DNA of 13,664 bases, taken from positions 2,603 through 16,266 of the forward strand of contig DAGM01000013.1 in assembly GCA_002495735.1 (NCBI GenBank), written 5' to 3'. How positions within the stretch are numbered: position 1 is the stretch's first letter; the number at the start of each line of letters is the position of its first letter. A program made the translations under genes and the position numbers. Positions 1 through 7,410 of the stretch are shown here, one piece after another. The notes beneath the pieces were generated by a model. The model was not told where the DNA came from, did no database searches, and was given only the letters and a program-made list of their open reading frames with translations. This stretch comes from Euryarchaeota archaeon UBA54 (lineage in GTDB: Archaea > Thermoplasmatota > Poseidoniia > Poseidoniales > Thalassarchaeaceae).

Positions 1-1495
1 GGTTCCCTTCGATGTTCGTGGTAACCACAAGCATCGACGAGCGTAACATCCTGGCTTGGACAACACCCTTCACCGCTGAGGCAGAAATCTCTAGCGAGTC
101 GGAACAACCCAACTGCTCGGGGAGTTCGGAGTGCGGATCTCCCTTCGGAGTCGTAGTGGCATCGATAATCAGCTTGTCGTGAATGTTGTCCCATGGCGCA
201 GTGTGAGCTAGTGTGTCAGCAACCATCCCTCTCAGGAAGATAAGATCCTCGGGGATGTGGACACGGTAGTCGAGGACATCGAGAAGAGCGTCGAGATCCT
301 TGACCGGATGACCCTCATCTACGGCAATCACGACCTTCTGGAACATCAGCTGCCCCGCTCCCAGCAGGCCCAGTGCAGTCTTGCGCGCTTGCCTTGGGTA
401 GCGTTGTTTGGAAGCCATGATGGCGAGGTTGTGGAAACCGGTCTCAAGTGGTAGGAACAGATCGACGAGATCACGTTGCTGGAATTTCAGCACAGGCAGA
501 AAGGCATCGCCGACGGCCTCGCCAAGGTAACCATCCTCCATCGGAGGCAGCCCTACGATGGTCATGGGAATCATCGCATCCTTGCGATGGGTGATCCGTG
601 TGACGTGCATTACCGGGTAAGGCTCGGGCAGTGAGTAGTAGCCGAAGTGGTCGCCAAAAGGCCCCTCAAGTCTGGTCTCTCCGGGTACAGTGTAACCCTC
701 TATGACCACATCGCACTCGGCTGGCACCCAGAGATCGCTGGTCTCGCACTTGACTATCGAAAGCCTCTTTCTAGCGAGCAGTCCTGCGAATTCATACTCG
801 GTTAAGTTGTCCGGCAATGGGGAGATGGCGCTAAAGGTCAGCTCGGGAGGACCGCCCAGGCATATTGCCACTGGCATTCTGTTCGTGGACGCGTCAGCGT
901 GGTCGGCACCGTGTTTGTGGGTCTGCCAATGCAAACCCACCTCGGTGGGGCCGAACACCTGGCTGCGGTACATGCCCATGTTGTGCACGCCGGTCTCAGG
1001 ATCAGCGGTGACAACCAGTGGGAGCGTCATGAAAGGCCCAGCATCTTCCGGCCAAGTTCTCGGTATAGGCAGCCTAGTGACGTCAGGTTCCTCCATGACT
1101 ACCTGCTGACAGGCCCCTCTCGATACTTTGCGTGGCGCCATCGCCATGCCTTGCCTGGCAAGGCCTATCCCTGTCCATGGCGCCTTGAGTATGCCACCGA
1201 TGTCGGGTTTCATCAGGGCGACCATGCCTTCACCGACCTGCCGCGGCTCCTCAACACCGAGCGCCTTGCAGGTCCGCTCCCTCGTTCCATACAGGTTCAT
1301 CAGCAGTGGAAACTTGCTGATGCTGCCGTCTGGCAAGCGAGGCTGCTCGAATTTTATTGCAGGACCTCCTCGCTTCACGAGTCGGTCAGCGAAGCAGCCC
1401 GCCTCCAGTTCTACATCCACCGGATCGGGGATACGCAGAATATCGCCGGACTCCTCTAGGGACTCGACGTATCGGGAGAGTTTCCTCCAGACCAT
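1..1495 (-). CDS. ubiD: UbiD-family prenyl-FMN-dependent decarboxylase, 3' end cut by window edge
   Basis: The reading frame is open from an ATG at 1495 down to base 1, giving 498 codons with no stop, so the C-terminus lies outside the window. An in-frame TGA 18 nt upstream of the ATG fixes the start; no Shine-Dalgarno is visible. The protein follows E. coli UbiD closely from end to end: RGACQQ (126-131), WPEDA (148-152), NMGMYRSQV (172-180, with the family's conserved Arg), LTEYEFAGLL (231-240), VPAECDVVIEGY (257-268), EGPFGDHFGYY (277-287), THR and GLPPMED (302-321). Family members decarboxylate unsaturated or aromatic acids using prenylated FMN made by UbiX; no ubiX is in the window. The obvious role is quinone ring decarboxylation. 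In many archaea a UbiD relative instead decarboxylates trans-anhydromevalonate 5-phosphate in the isoprenoid pathway, and the neighbouring geranylgeranyl-reductase-family gene fits either role. The family is certain; the substrate is not. Confidence 0.95.
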   Translation of the reverse strand, partial: MVWRKLSRYVESLEESGDILRIPDPVDVELEAGCFADRLVKRGGPAIKFEQPRLPDGSISKFPLLMNLYGTRERTCKALGVEEPRQVGEGMVALMKPDIGGILKAPWTGIGLARQGMAMAPRKVSRGACQQVVMEEPDVTRLPIPRTWPEDAGPFMTLPLVVTADPETGVHNMGMYRSQVFGPTEVGLHWQTHKHGADHADASTNRMPVAICLGGPPELTFSAISPLPDNLTEYEFAGLLARKRLSIVKCETSDLWVPAECDVVIEGYTVPGETRLEGPFGDHFGYYSLPEPYPVMHVTRITHRKDAMIPMTIVGLPPMEDGYLGEAVGDAFLPVLKFQQRDLVDLFLPLETGFHNLAIMASKQRYPRQARKTALGLLGAGQLMFQKVVIAVDEGHPVKDLDALLDVLDYRVHIPEDLIFLRGMVADTLAHTAPWDNIHDKLIIDATTTPKGDPHSELPEQLGCSDSLEISASAVKGVVQARMLRSSMLVVTTNIEGN

Positions 1496-1532
1496 GAGCC
1501 GGCGGAGCGCTCACAGAATGAGAAGGTTCGCT

Positions 1533-1549
1533 CGCCATCGTAGATGGCG
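1533..1549. promoter_or_regulatory. 17-bp perfect inverted repeat in the UbiD/reductase divergent region
   Basis: CGCCATC and GATGGCG flank a 3-base centre (GTA), giving two perfect 7-base arms. The repeat sits between the two divergent starts at 1495 and 1590, so it could be an operator serving one or both genes, or a hairpin in a leader RNA. Only the symmetry is seen; the function is inferred. Confidence 0.45.
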
Positions 1550-1563
1550 CGACCGACGGTTTC

Positions 1564-1571
1564 TTTGATAT
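1564..1571 (+). promoter_or_regulatory. Possible TATA box for the reductase gene
   Basis: TTTGATAT lies about 22 bases before the ATG at 1590, the distance expected for a leaderless archaeal transcript. No Shine-Dalgarno precedes the start, which agrees with leaderless initiation. This is a weak match to a short motif. Confidence 0.3.
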
Positions 1572-1589
1572 CGGACCTTCCGACGTACC

Positions 1590-2837
1590 ATGGGCGACGC
1601 TGTGAGCACCTGCGATGTCTTAGTTGTTGGAGCTGGCCCTGGCGGTGGAAACGCCGCTCTACAGTGCGCTCGCAAGGGACTCTCGACGATGATAATCGAG
1701 GATCATCCGGCAATAGGGACCCCGGTTCATTGCGGAGAGTGCATCTCTGATATTGCTTGTGAGAATCTCAACCTAAAACTGCCAGAGCACGTCATTAGCC
1801 TCAGGGTGCATGGAATCAGGGTAATATTCCCGGATGGCACCGAGAAATGCCTGACGGAGGAGGGATACGTCCTCGAGAAACATCTGTTTGAGAGGTGGAT
1901 AGCAGAAGAGGCCATCGAAGCCGGGGCCAGCATGCACCTCAGTCACAAACTAACTTCGATGGAGAGGGTGGAGGAGGACGGCCGCTTTGCAGGCTGGATG
2001 TGCGACGGCAAGGGAGATGAGTTCCCGATTCAGGCCAAGGTCGTAATTGACGCCTCTGGGGTCGCCGCTGTCTGTTCGAAGATAGTCAGGCCCACGGACG
2101 AGAAACCGCTCAACGAGATGGGCAAGGTCGTAGCCGGTATGCAATATGAGATGCTCGAGGTGCCGACAGACGGCTACCTAGACTTCTACATCTGGCCAAA
2201 GTACGCCGAGAAGGGCTACCTGTGGATGATTCCCAAATGCGACGGTCGCGCCAACGTAGGGCTGGTCACCGAGGACAGGCCCCGAACCAAGAAGGCACTC
2301 GACGAGTTCATTGATATCACTCACTTCAAGGAACTCGAGCAGGTTCCTCCGCCCTGGAAGGAGAAGGGCAACCCTGCTTTCGGAGGGACCATCCCAATTT
2401 CCGGGCCATTCGATAACACCCACTATGACGGACTGATGCTTATCGGCGATGCCGCAGGCTTCACTTCACCGCTCTTCGAAGGCGGCTCACACCTAGCTCT
2501 GAAGTCAGCGGTTTACGCTGCTGACACAGCCGCCGCGGCTATCGCAGAAGGTGACCTCAGCGCCCAGCGACTATCCGTGTATTCGAGGCTGTGGAAGGAC
2601 GAGTTCCCGCCGTACGACAAGATACTGCGCGGCAAGAACGCGCTGTTTGACTTGTCAGACGACGAAATGTCGGTAATGGCTCGCTGCTTCCCCGACGAGA
2701 TGGGGGACATGGGAGTTAGTGGGAAGGCGATGGTAGGGCTGAGGCTGCTGTTCCGCCGCCCTGGACTATACTTCAAGAAAATTGTACCTGCAATGCTGGC
2801 ATTCGGCTACAGTAGAGCTAGGTACTACGGGTGGTGA
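1590..2837 (+). CDS. Geranylgeranyl reductase family flavoprotein
   Basis: A 415-residue FAD-dependent oxidoreductase. It opens with the dinucleotide-binding signature VVGAGPGGG (residues 12-20), followed by a Cys-containing segment GTPVHCGECIS (43-53) where family members place the PxxC motif next to the flavin. The second FAD motif is IGDAAGF (285-291), followed by SPLFEGG. Members reduce the double bonds of geranylgeranyl chains in archaeal ether lipids, or of quinone side chains, at the membrane. The length is normal for the family. The start is an ATG about 10 residues before the first strand. The last 56 bases overlap the presumed start of ccmF, which suggests a joint transcript. The divergent UbiD gene points to isoprenoid or quinone chemistry. 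The double-Cys CGEC around 48-51 is not the commonest form of the motif. The family is well supported; lipid versus quinone as substrate is open. Confidence 0.9.
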   Translation: MGDAVSTCDVLVVGAGPGGGNAALQCARKGLSTMIIEDHPAIGTPVHCGECISDIACENLNLKLPEHVISLRVHGIRVIFPDGTEKCLTEEGYVLEKHLFERWIAEEAIEAGASMHLSHKLTSMERVEEDGRFAGWMCDGKGDEFPIQAKVVIDASGVAAVCSKIVRPTDEKPLNEMGKVVAGMQYEMLEVPTDGYLDFYIWPKYAEKGYLWMIPKCDGRANVGLVTEDRPRTKKALDEFIDITHFKELEQVPPPWKEKGNPAFGGTIPISGPFDNTHYDGLMLIGDAAGFTSPLFEGGSHLALKSAVYAADTAAAAIAEGDLSAQRLSVYSRLWKDEFPPYDKILRGKNALFDLSDDEMSVMARCFPDEMGDMGVSGKAMVGLRLLFRRPGLYFKKIVPAMLAFGYSRARYYGW

Positions 2838-5196
2838 TTCCGTACTCCCTGGATTTGGGTTGGCGTTACTCGCGCTCGCGCTGCTGACCAGCCTGCATCA
2901 GATTACTCGACCTGAGAAGGCAGGCGACCCAATCGTTCGCAATGTCACAATGGCGGCACAAATCTCCCCGTTCGCACTGTTGGTCGGAGCTTTCGTACTC
3001 GATGCTTCCTCACTCGACCTAGTCTCTCGCTACGGCGGCGACGAACTACCTCTGCTATATCGAATCTCATCCGTTTGGGGTGGCAGGGCGGGGCCACTTC
3101 TCCTCTGGGCTGCCATACTGGCGGTAGTGACCTGGTTCATGGCCAGAGATGACGAGGCAGCTCCGCTTGAAGTCAGAATCATGCACGGTTGGGTAGCCGC
3201 TCTAGTAGTCCTTTCATGGCTGCTCGACCCGTTCGCGGCGGCCACAGGCGGACAAGGCGAACTACACCCACTCCTCCAGACCGATCTGATGGTCATACAT
3301 CCGCCAATCGTGTTCTCGTACTACACTCTGTGTCTGGCCACTGCCAGCGTAGCCCTAGCTGGAGTAATTAGGCGTGATACGGCCGAATCGGTCCACGCCG
3401 CCCAGCTACACTGGGCCCGCGCCGGCTTCGTGCTCGGGAGCATCGGCATCGGGCTCGGTGGTCTGTGGGCATACACGGTGCTCGACTGGGGAGGATACTG
3501 GGCCTGGGATCCTGTCGAGACCGGCTCGATTCTGCCGTGGTTCGCGCTACTTCTCATAGTGCATGTTCGAGCCAAACCCGGTTCCAGCGCGGTTTCGGCT
3601 GCGCCTGCTGTCGGGATAATCGCCGGAGCGCTTGCCTTCCACGCCACCCTAGTGACGCGAGCAAATGGCGTCTGGGCCTCGGTCCATGCCTTCGTGGCGG
3701 ACGGTGAGGGCACGCTAGCCGACGACCCCTATCTACGCGTTCTCGACATAGCCGATCTTAGTCCGATAGGAATTGAGATCACTTCCTACTTGGCGATAAT
3801 ACTGGTTCTATTCTACTTCGCGTACGCGCACCTGCGACAGCAACAGCAGCTCGCAGTAGTTGCCTCGGGTGGAACTACTATGCTGGCAGCTAGACCGCAG
3901 CTAGCCGCAGCCCTGCTACTATTCTTCTGCGCTGCCGCATACTGGATTGGATCTACTGCGGTCTTCGCAGTCGGCCTCGTCCTGCTGCTACTAATCGTGC
4001 ACGGGGACTCCAAACATCCTCCGATGCACTGGATTGCGATGGGCGTCCTTCTGATGCTATTCTCCAGTTGGCTCTGGATTTCCGAGATCCAGCAGGCGGT
4101 CGCCGGGCTGGTTCCATTCCTCGTCCCGTGGTTGTTATCTCCCGAGGATGAAAGCGAGTTCGAGGGAGCACTGCTACCTATTTCCGACGTCTCGGCACGG
4201 ACCCGTGCCGCTAGGATGGTACCGTGGTATGGTGGCACGGCCTTCCTGCTCCTGACATGGCTGCTGCTGACCATAGAGATAGACGGCTCCAGCCTTCAGG
4301 CCCACGAGTTCTATGGCGCCCCCCTCATCGGGCTTCTCGCCGTCGGTCTGACACTGTATGCTTGGGGACGCTCGATTACACCTAGGGCGGGCACCTCAAT
4401 GGTTAGTGCAGTGCTGCTGATCTCCATCGCCCTCGCGAGCGCCGCCGACCAGTTCTCACTCCCCGGAGACCCAGATTTAATATTCACAAACGGTATTACC
4501 AGAGGCGCAGTTGCTCTGTTCTTGTTGACTTGGCTGGTCTTCGCTCTACCCTCGACCGCACAGCAGGCATGGCGCACCGCGAGTACCACTCTGCCTAAGC
4601 TCAGAGAGGGTGGCCTAGGCAATCGCAACGCCGCCCGTACGAGGCTGCTGGCCTCGCACCTAGCACACCTAGGCATCCTCCTGCTGTTGGTTGGACACGT
4701 CCTGACCACTACTCTTGTCGACCGCTCGGACCCCTCTCACCTAGTCACTCTGGAGCGGGACCAGCCGGTCGAGCATGACGGCTACGAGCTGGTGTTCGTT
4801 GGTACTGAATTGATATCCGCAGAAGACGAAGCCTACGACTTTGCCGTCGGCGACGGCTTCATTGGAGTGTTAGTCGAAGTAAGGAAAGACGGTAATCTCA
4901 TTGATACTTTGAGACCGGGGATGCTGCGGTTCGACTCCCCAAGCGGAGCAGTCAACTCGCGTTCAGAGGTCGACAGGATGACCGGCTTGACAGGCGACAC
5001 TATCGTGATTCTGGATATCTTCCAGTCCAACGACCTACTGAGTTCCATGATTCTTGGCGGGACCGACGACGTCGAGACCGTCAGGGTCACCATACACAGT
5101 CTGAGGGGAAGCCACCTGGTCTGGGCAGGGTGGGTTCTAGTGATGCTTGGAGGGGCTCTGGCCCTTGCCTCCAGTGATCGCTCTGTAGAGCATTAG
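2782..5196 (+). CDS. ccmF: CcmF-type cytochrome c heme lyase / maturation protein
   Basis: An integral membrane protein of about 804 residues that matches CcmF of the system I cytochrome c maturation pathway, which moves heme from CcmE onto apocytochrome. Motifs seen: HPPIVFSYY (from 173) and the periplasmic tryptophan-rich heme motif WGGYWAWDPVE (236-246). Many hydrophobic helices follow, then HLAHLGILLLLVGHV. A soluble C-terminal domain contains SRSEVDRMTGLTGDT, corresponding to the TEAAID segment of bacterial CcmF, and a final membrane helix completes the protein. It is longer than E. coli CcmF (about 650). The start is uncertain: no in-frame ATG precedes the first helix, so a TTG at 2782 inside the upstream gene is used. 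A TTG at 2860 would cut into the first helix, and the first ATG (residue 57) would remove it. No other ccm gene is in the window. Confidence 0.9.
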   Translation: MYLQCWHSATVELGTTGGDSVLPGFGLALLALALLTSLHQITRPEKAGDPIVRNVTMAAQISPFALLVGAFVLDASSLDLVSRYGGDELPLLYRISSVWGGRAGPLLLWAAILAVVTWFMARDDEAAPLEVRIMHGWVAALVVLSWLLDPFAAATGGQGELHPLLQTDLMVIHPPIVFSYYTLCLATASVALAGVIRRDTAESVHAAQLHWARAGFVLGSIGIGLGGLWAYTVLDWGGYWAWDPVETGSILPWFALLLIVHVRAKPGSSAVSAAPAVGIIAGALAFHATLVTRANGVWASVHAFVADGEGTLADDPYLRVLDIADLSPIGIEITSYLAIILVLFYFAYAHLRQQQQLAVVASGGTTMLAARPQLAAALLLFFCAAAYWIGSTAVFAVGLVLLLLIVHGDSKHPPMHWIAMGVLLMLFSSWLWISEIQQAVAGLVPFLVPWLLSPEDESEFEGALLPISDVSARTRAARMVPWYGGTAFLLLTWLLLTIEIDGSSLQAHEFYGAPLIGLLAVGLTLYAWGRSITPRAGTSMVSAVLLISIALASAADQFSLPGDPDLIFTNGITRGAVALFLLTWLVFALPSTAQQAWRTASTTLPKLREGGLGNRNAARTRLLASHLAHLGILLLLVGHVLTTTLVDRSDPSHLVTLERDQPVEHDGYELVFVGTELISAEDEAYDFAVGDGFIGVLVEVRKDGNLIDTLRPGMLRFDSPSGAVNSRSEVDRMTGLTGDTIVILDIFQSNDLLSSMILGGTDDVETVRVTIHSLRGSHLVWAGWVLVMLGGALALASSDRSVEH

Positions 5197-5208
5197 AAGT
5201 GAGAGAAA

Positions 5209-5225
5209 TATCACCTTCGGTGATA
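5209..5225. promoter_or_regulatory. 17-bp perfect inverted repeat between ccmF and the FKBP gene
   Basis: TATCACC and GGTGATA flank TTC, giving 7-base perfect arms. The repeat begins 12 bases after the ccmF stop. It could fold as a terminator-like hairpin for ccmF, but no long T-run follows. It could equally be an operator upstream of the FKBP gene. Confidence 0.4.
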
Positions 5226-5266
5226 CCGTTTGTATGAAAAAGGGGGAGCCGGTCGGCGGGTCGCCT

Positions 5267-5272
5267 AGGAGG
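5267..5272 (+). promoter_or_regulatory. Shine-Dalgarno site of the FKBP gene
   Basis: AGGAGG ends 7 bases before the ATG at 5280. A full-consensus site at ideal spacing fixes that start. Confidence 0.8.
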
Positions 5273-5279
5273 CCTACCA

Positions 5280-5975
5280 ATGGACGACGGAACGATAGTT
5301 CACATCGATTATGATCTCTTCAATGCAGAGACAGAGAAGCTCATCGAGACGACTCGCGAGGAGGCTGCCAAGGAGCACGACGTCCACGACGAGACTCGGA
5401 CTTACTCCCCCATGGTTACCGTGATTGGCGACGGCCGACTGATTCCCGGATTCGAAGCCCATCTGTCCGAGGCTGAGGCTGAGATGGACTACAACCTTGA
5501 CATTGAGGCCACCGAAGCCTACGGCGAGCGTGATGCGAGCCTCGTCGAGACCATCGGCCAGAACGTCCTGTTGCGCAGTGTGAAAGACCCTGAGATGCTC
5601 GGTATCGGCTCACAGGTAGAGATTGGCGGTCGCACTGGTATCCTTCAGTTCCTCAGCGCCGGGCGCGCGAGGATAGACTACAACCACCCGCTGGCTGGCG
5701 TAACCCTTCGCTATGACTACCGAATCACGAAGGTAGTTGAGGACCGCACTGAGAAGGTCGAGACACTGCTCAACATGAACACTGGCCGTGATGACTTCAA
5801 GGTCGACTTCGATGGTGACGACTTGACCGTCACTACTCCAGAGGCTATCGCCTATGACCAGAACTGGGCCTTTGCCAAGTTCAGCCTTGTACGCACCCTA
5901 AGGGATCACCTCGGGGTCGGAGTGGTGGTATTCAGGGAAGTTCACGAGCCCCGCGCAGTCTCCGAGGAAGAGTGA
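5280..5975 (+). CDS. FKBP-type peptidyl-prolyl isomerase, archaeal long form (SlyD-like)
   Basis: A 231-residue protein with no signal peptide, so a cytosolic folding helper that isomerises Xaa-Pro bonds. The N-terminal strand GTIVHIDYDLF and the segment GDGRLIPGFEAHL (about 50-62) belong to the FKBP core. A chaperone-like insert-in-flap domain occupies roughly residues 85-130, followed by the SlyD hallmark NHPLAG (135-140) and the closing strand LRYDYRITKVV. About 70 further residues form the C-terminal extension typical of long archaeal FKBPs. There is no His-rich metal-binding tail like that of E. coli SlyD. The start is set by the AGGAGG site. The gene follows ccmF by 83 bases and might assist folding of exported redox proteins, but that link is only positional. 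Confidence 0.93.
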   Translation: MDDGTIVHIDYDLFNAETEKLIETTREEAAKEHDVHDETRTYSPMVTVIGDGRLIPGFEAHLSEAEAEMDYNLDIEATEAYGERDASLVETIGQNVLLRSVKDPEMLGIGSQVEIGGRTGILQFLSAGRARIDYNHPLAGVTLRYDYRITKVVEDRTEKVETLLNMNTGRDDFKVDFDGDDLTVTTPEAIAYDQNWAFAKFSLVRTLRDHLGVGVVVFREVHEPRAVSEEE

Positions 5976-5990
5976 CCGGCAGATGTCCAT

Positions 5991-6008
5991 GAGCCCAATA
6001 TGGGGCTC
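5991..6008. terminator. Hairpin after the FKBP gene, possible terminator
   Basis: GAGCCC and GGGCTC flank a 6-base loop (AATATG), starting 16 bases past the FKBP stop. The stem is GC-rich, but no T-run follows, so termination is only a possibility. It lies before the preferred start of the lipoprotein gene. Confidence 0.35.
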
Positions 6009-6060
6009 GCTGAGCCAACAAACAACACGCGGATTGAAGATAGGTTGTCGTTTCCGATTG

Positions 6061-6681
6061 ATGATGAAGCGTAGCAGCACTGCGGTTTCCATCATAGCAA
6101 TCTTGCTTGCATCTACACTGACCAGCGGATGTCTCGGACTGGCTGCCCAGAGAGAGGTCATGGAGACATGGAGGGAGCTTCCGCTGACAATCGAGAAGGA
6201 GGAGACCTTTGGCTGGGACCACACTTTCTACTCGTCCGGACTGGAAGCGGCTGACCCGTACGAGAGGGAGGAACTGATTCAGTTCGACGAGAGCGTCACC
6301 ATGCTTGTCATTAACTTCCGAGCACAATTCCCGTGGTCGTCTCAGATTGAGGAAGTCATTGGCAACCAGACCAACGAGCTGCGATATGTCGAGGTGCGCC
6401 TTTATGAGCCCGGTGTCAAGGAGGCCGGTGGAGACCCGTTCTGGGAAATTGAGGCTAGTAGCGACTACCCCCAGACACGATTCTCCATAGGCAACGGCAC
6501 CTTCGTAGAGGGCAAGTGGACCTTCGAGGTTGAGGCCCGTGGCTACGGTATCACTGCACCGATAGAGCAGTTATCATTCCACGATCATTTCGACGTCTAT
6601 CTGACCATCACCCGCCCGTGTGTGCGCTTTGACGAGGTGCATGAGAGCGGAGAATGCACCTACTTGACTGAACTGGACTAG
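6061..6681 (+). CDS. Predicted lipoprotein of unknown function
   Basis: A 206-residue protein with an N-terminal MMKR, a hydrophobic stretch and a lipobox LTSGC whose Cys is residue 24. It should therefore be exported and lipid-anchored on the outer face of the membrane. The mature part is acidic and rich in Trp, Tyr and Phe, with alternating segments such as LRYVEVRLYE and GKWTFEVEARGYG that suggest a beta-sandwich. A late pair of Cys (in RPCVRF and SGECTY) could form a disulphide. An upstream in-frame ATG at 5983 exists. It would put 26 extra residues before the signal peptide and would include the hairpin at 5991-6008 in the coding region, so 6061 is preferred. No clear Shine-Dalgarno precedes either start. 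I do not recognise a family. Confidence 0.7.
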   Translation: MMKRSSTAVSIIAILLASTLTSGCLGLAAQREVMETWRELPLTIEKEETFGWDHTFYSSGLEAADPYEREELIQFDESVTMLVINFRAQFPWSSQIEEVIGNQTNELRYVEVRLYEPGVKEAGGDPFWEIEASSDYPQTRFSIGNGTFVEGKWTFEVEARGYGITAPIEQLSFHDHFDVYLTITRPCVRFDEVHESGECTYLTELD

Positions 6682-6692
6682 CCTCTGGCCTC

Positions 6693-6697
6693 TATAG
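6693..6697 (+). promoter_or_regulatory. Possible TATA box for the uS2 gene
   Basis: TATAG within the sequence tctatagtg lies about 60 bases before the TTG start at 6755, which would leave a leader of roughly 30 bases with room for the GAGG site at 6744-6747. This is a weak motif match. Confidence 0.25.
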
Positions 6698-6743
6698 TGA
6701 GATGCGTAGCGCTTATGAGTCGAGGGCAGGTCGCCGCGACGCT

Positions 6744-6747
6744 GAGG
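6744..6747 (+). promoter_or_regulatory. Shine-Dalgarno site supporting the TTG start of the uS2 gene
   Basis: GAGG ends 7 bases before TTG 6755, the same spacing as the full-consensus sites elsewhere in the window. An in-frame TGA at 6743-6745 rules out any earlier start. Confidence 0.5.
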
Positions 6748-6754
6748 ATTCAAC

Positions 6755-7369
6755 TTGGATGAGAGCCTAGCCCTTCTCGTGCCGCATGATGTGTACGAGC
6801 AGCACGCAGTGCACATAGGAACTAATCAGAAATCTGCGGACATGAAGAAGTTCCTAGACACCTTGCGTCAGGACTCAAGCGGGCTGCATCTGATAGACGT
6901 CCACGAGACCGATTCGCGCATCCGAGTAGTGGCCAAGTTTCTTTCCCGCTTCGACCCCGCGAGGATTCTCGTCGTGAGCGCCCGGCAGTACGGCCAGCGC
7001 CCAGCTCGCAAGTTCGCCGACAACATCGGTGCGATGCGCATCGTCGGGCGATTTATCCCCGGTACGCTGACCAATCCACGTCTACGAACCTACATCGAGC
7101 CCGAAGTGATTCTCGTCACCGACCCGGCTGCAGACGCCCAGGCCTTGTCGGAGGCTGTTAGCTCGGGCCTGCCGGTGGTCGGCATCTGTGATGCCAATAA
7201 CATGCTGCGCAACGTCGACCTGGTTCTGCCTGCCAACAACAAGGGACGACGCTCACTAGCTCTTGTCTACTGGCTGCTGGCTCGAGAGATTCTCAAGATT
7301 GGGAAGTCCATATCCGACGCCGACTGGGAACGCTCCCAGAGCGTCGATGACTGGGAATCCACCTTCTGA
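6755..7369 (+). CDS. rps2: 30S ribosomal protein uS2, archaeal type
   Basis: A 204-residue archaeal uS2, a component of the small-subunit head. The N-terminal [16 protein letters not shown] matches archaeal uS2. [50 protein letters not shown] and [20 protein letters not shown] are all signatures of the family, and the short acidic tail DDWESTF is also typical. The start is TTG at 6755, supported by a GAGG site; the next choice, GTG 6779, would leave only five residues before the conserved block. In many archaea this gene sits in a cluster with rpl13, rps9, RNA polymerase subunits and enolase. None of these is here: the neighbours are a lipoprotein gene upstream and a dihydrouridine synthase gene 41 bases downstream. 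Confidence 0.96.
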   Translation: MDESLALLVPHDVYEQHAVHIGTNQKSADMKKFLDTLRQDSSGLHLIDVHETDSRIRVVAKFLSRFDPARILVVSARQYGQRPARKFADNIGAMRIVGRFIPGTLTNPRLRTYIEPEVILVTDPAADAQALSEAVSSGLPVVGICDANNMLRNVDLVLPANNKGRRSLALVYWLLAREILKIGKSISDADWERSQSVDDWESTF

Positions 7370-7385
7370 GGCCTCGACGGCCTCA
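7367..7385. terminator. Hairpin on the uS2 stop codon, terminator or attenuator candidate
   Basis: TGAGGCC and GGCCTCA form a perfect 7-base stem around a 5-base loop (TCGAC). The left arm begins with the TGA stop of the uS2 gene, and the dus start lies 25 bases past the right arm. No T-run follows. The hairpin could reduce read-through into dus or protect the 3' end of the ribosomal-protein message. Confidence 0.4.
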
Positions 7386-7410
7386 TAGAGGGGTTACCGA
7401 ACCGCCGCTC

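Noticed and set aside
702..1459. Two plus-strand ORFs of 135 and 186 codons
   Set aside because: Both lie opposite the UbiD frame, which matches its family along its whole length; these translations have no recognisable domain and are low-complexity antisense shadows.
3321..4709. Long minus-strand ORFs inside ccmF (130, 153 and 132 codons)
   Set aside because: They mirror the GC-rich codons of the membrane protein; the CcmF motifs are continuous on the plus strand through all of them.
5983..6060. Upstream ATG for the lipoprotein
   Set aside because: It would place 26 residues ahead of a textbook lipoprotein signal peptide and translate through a hairpin; 6061 gives the normal layout.
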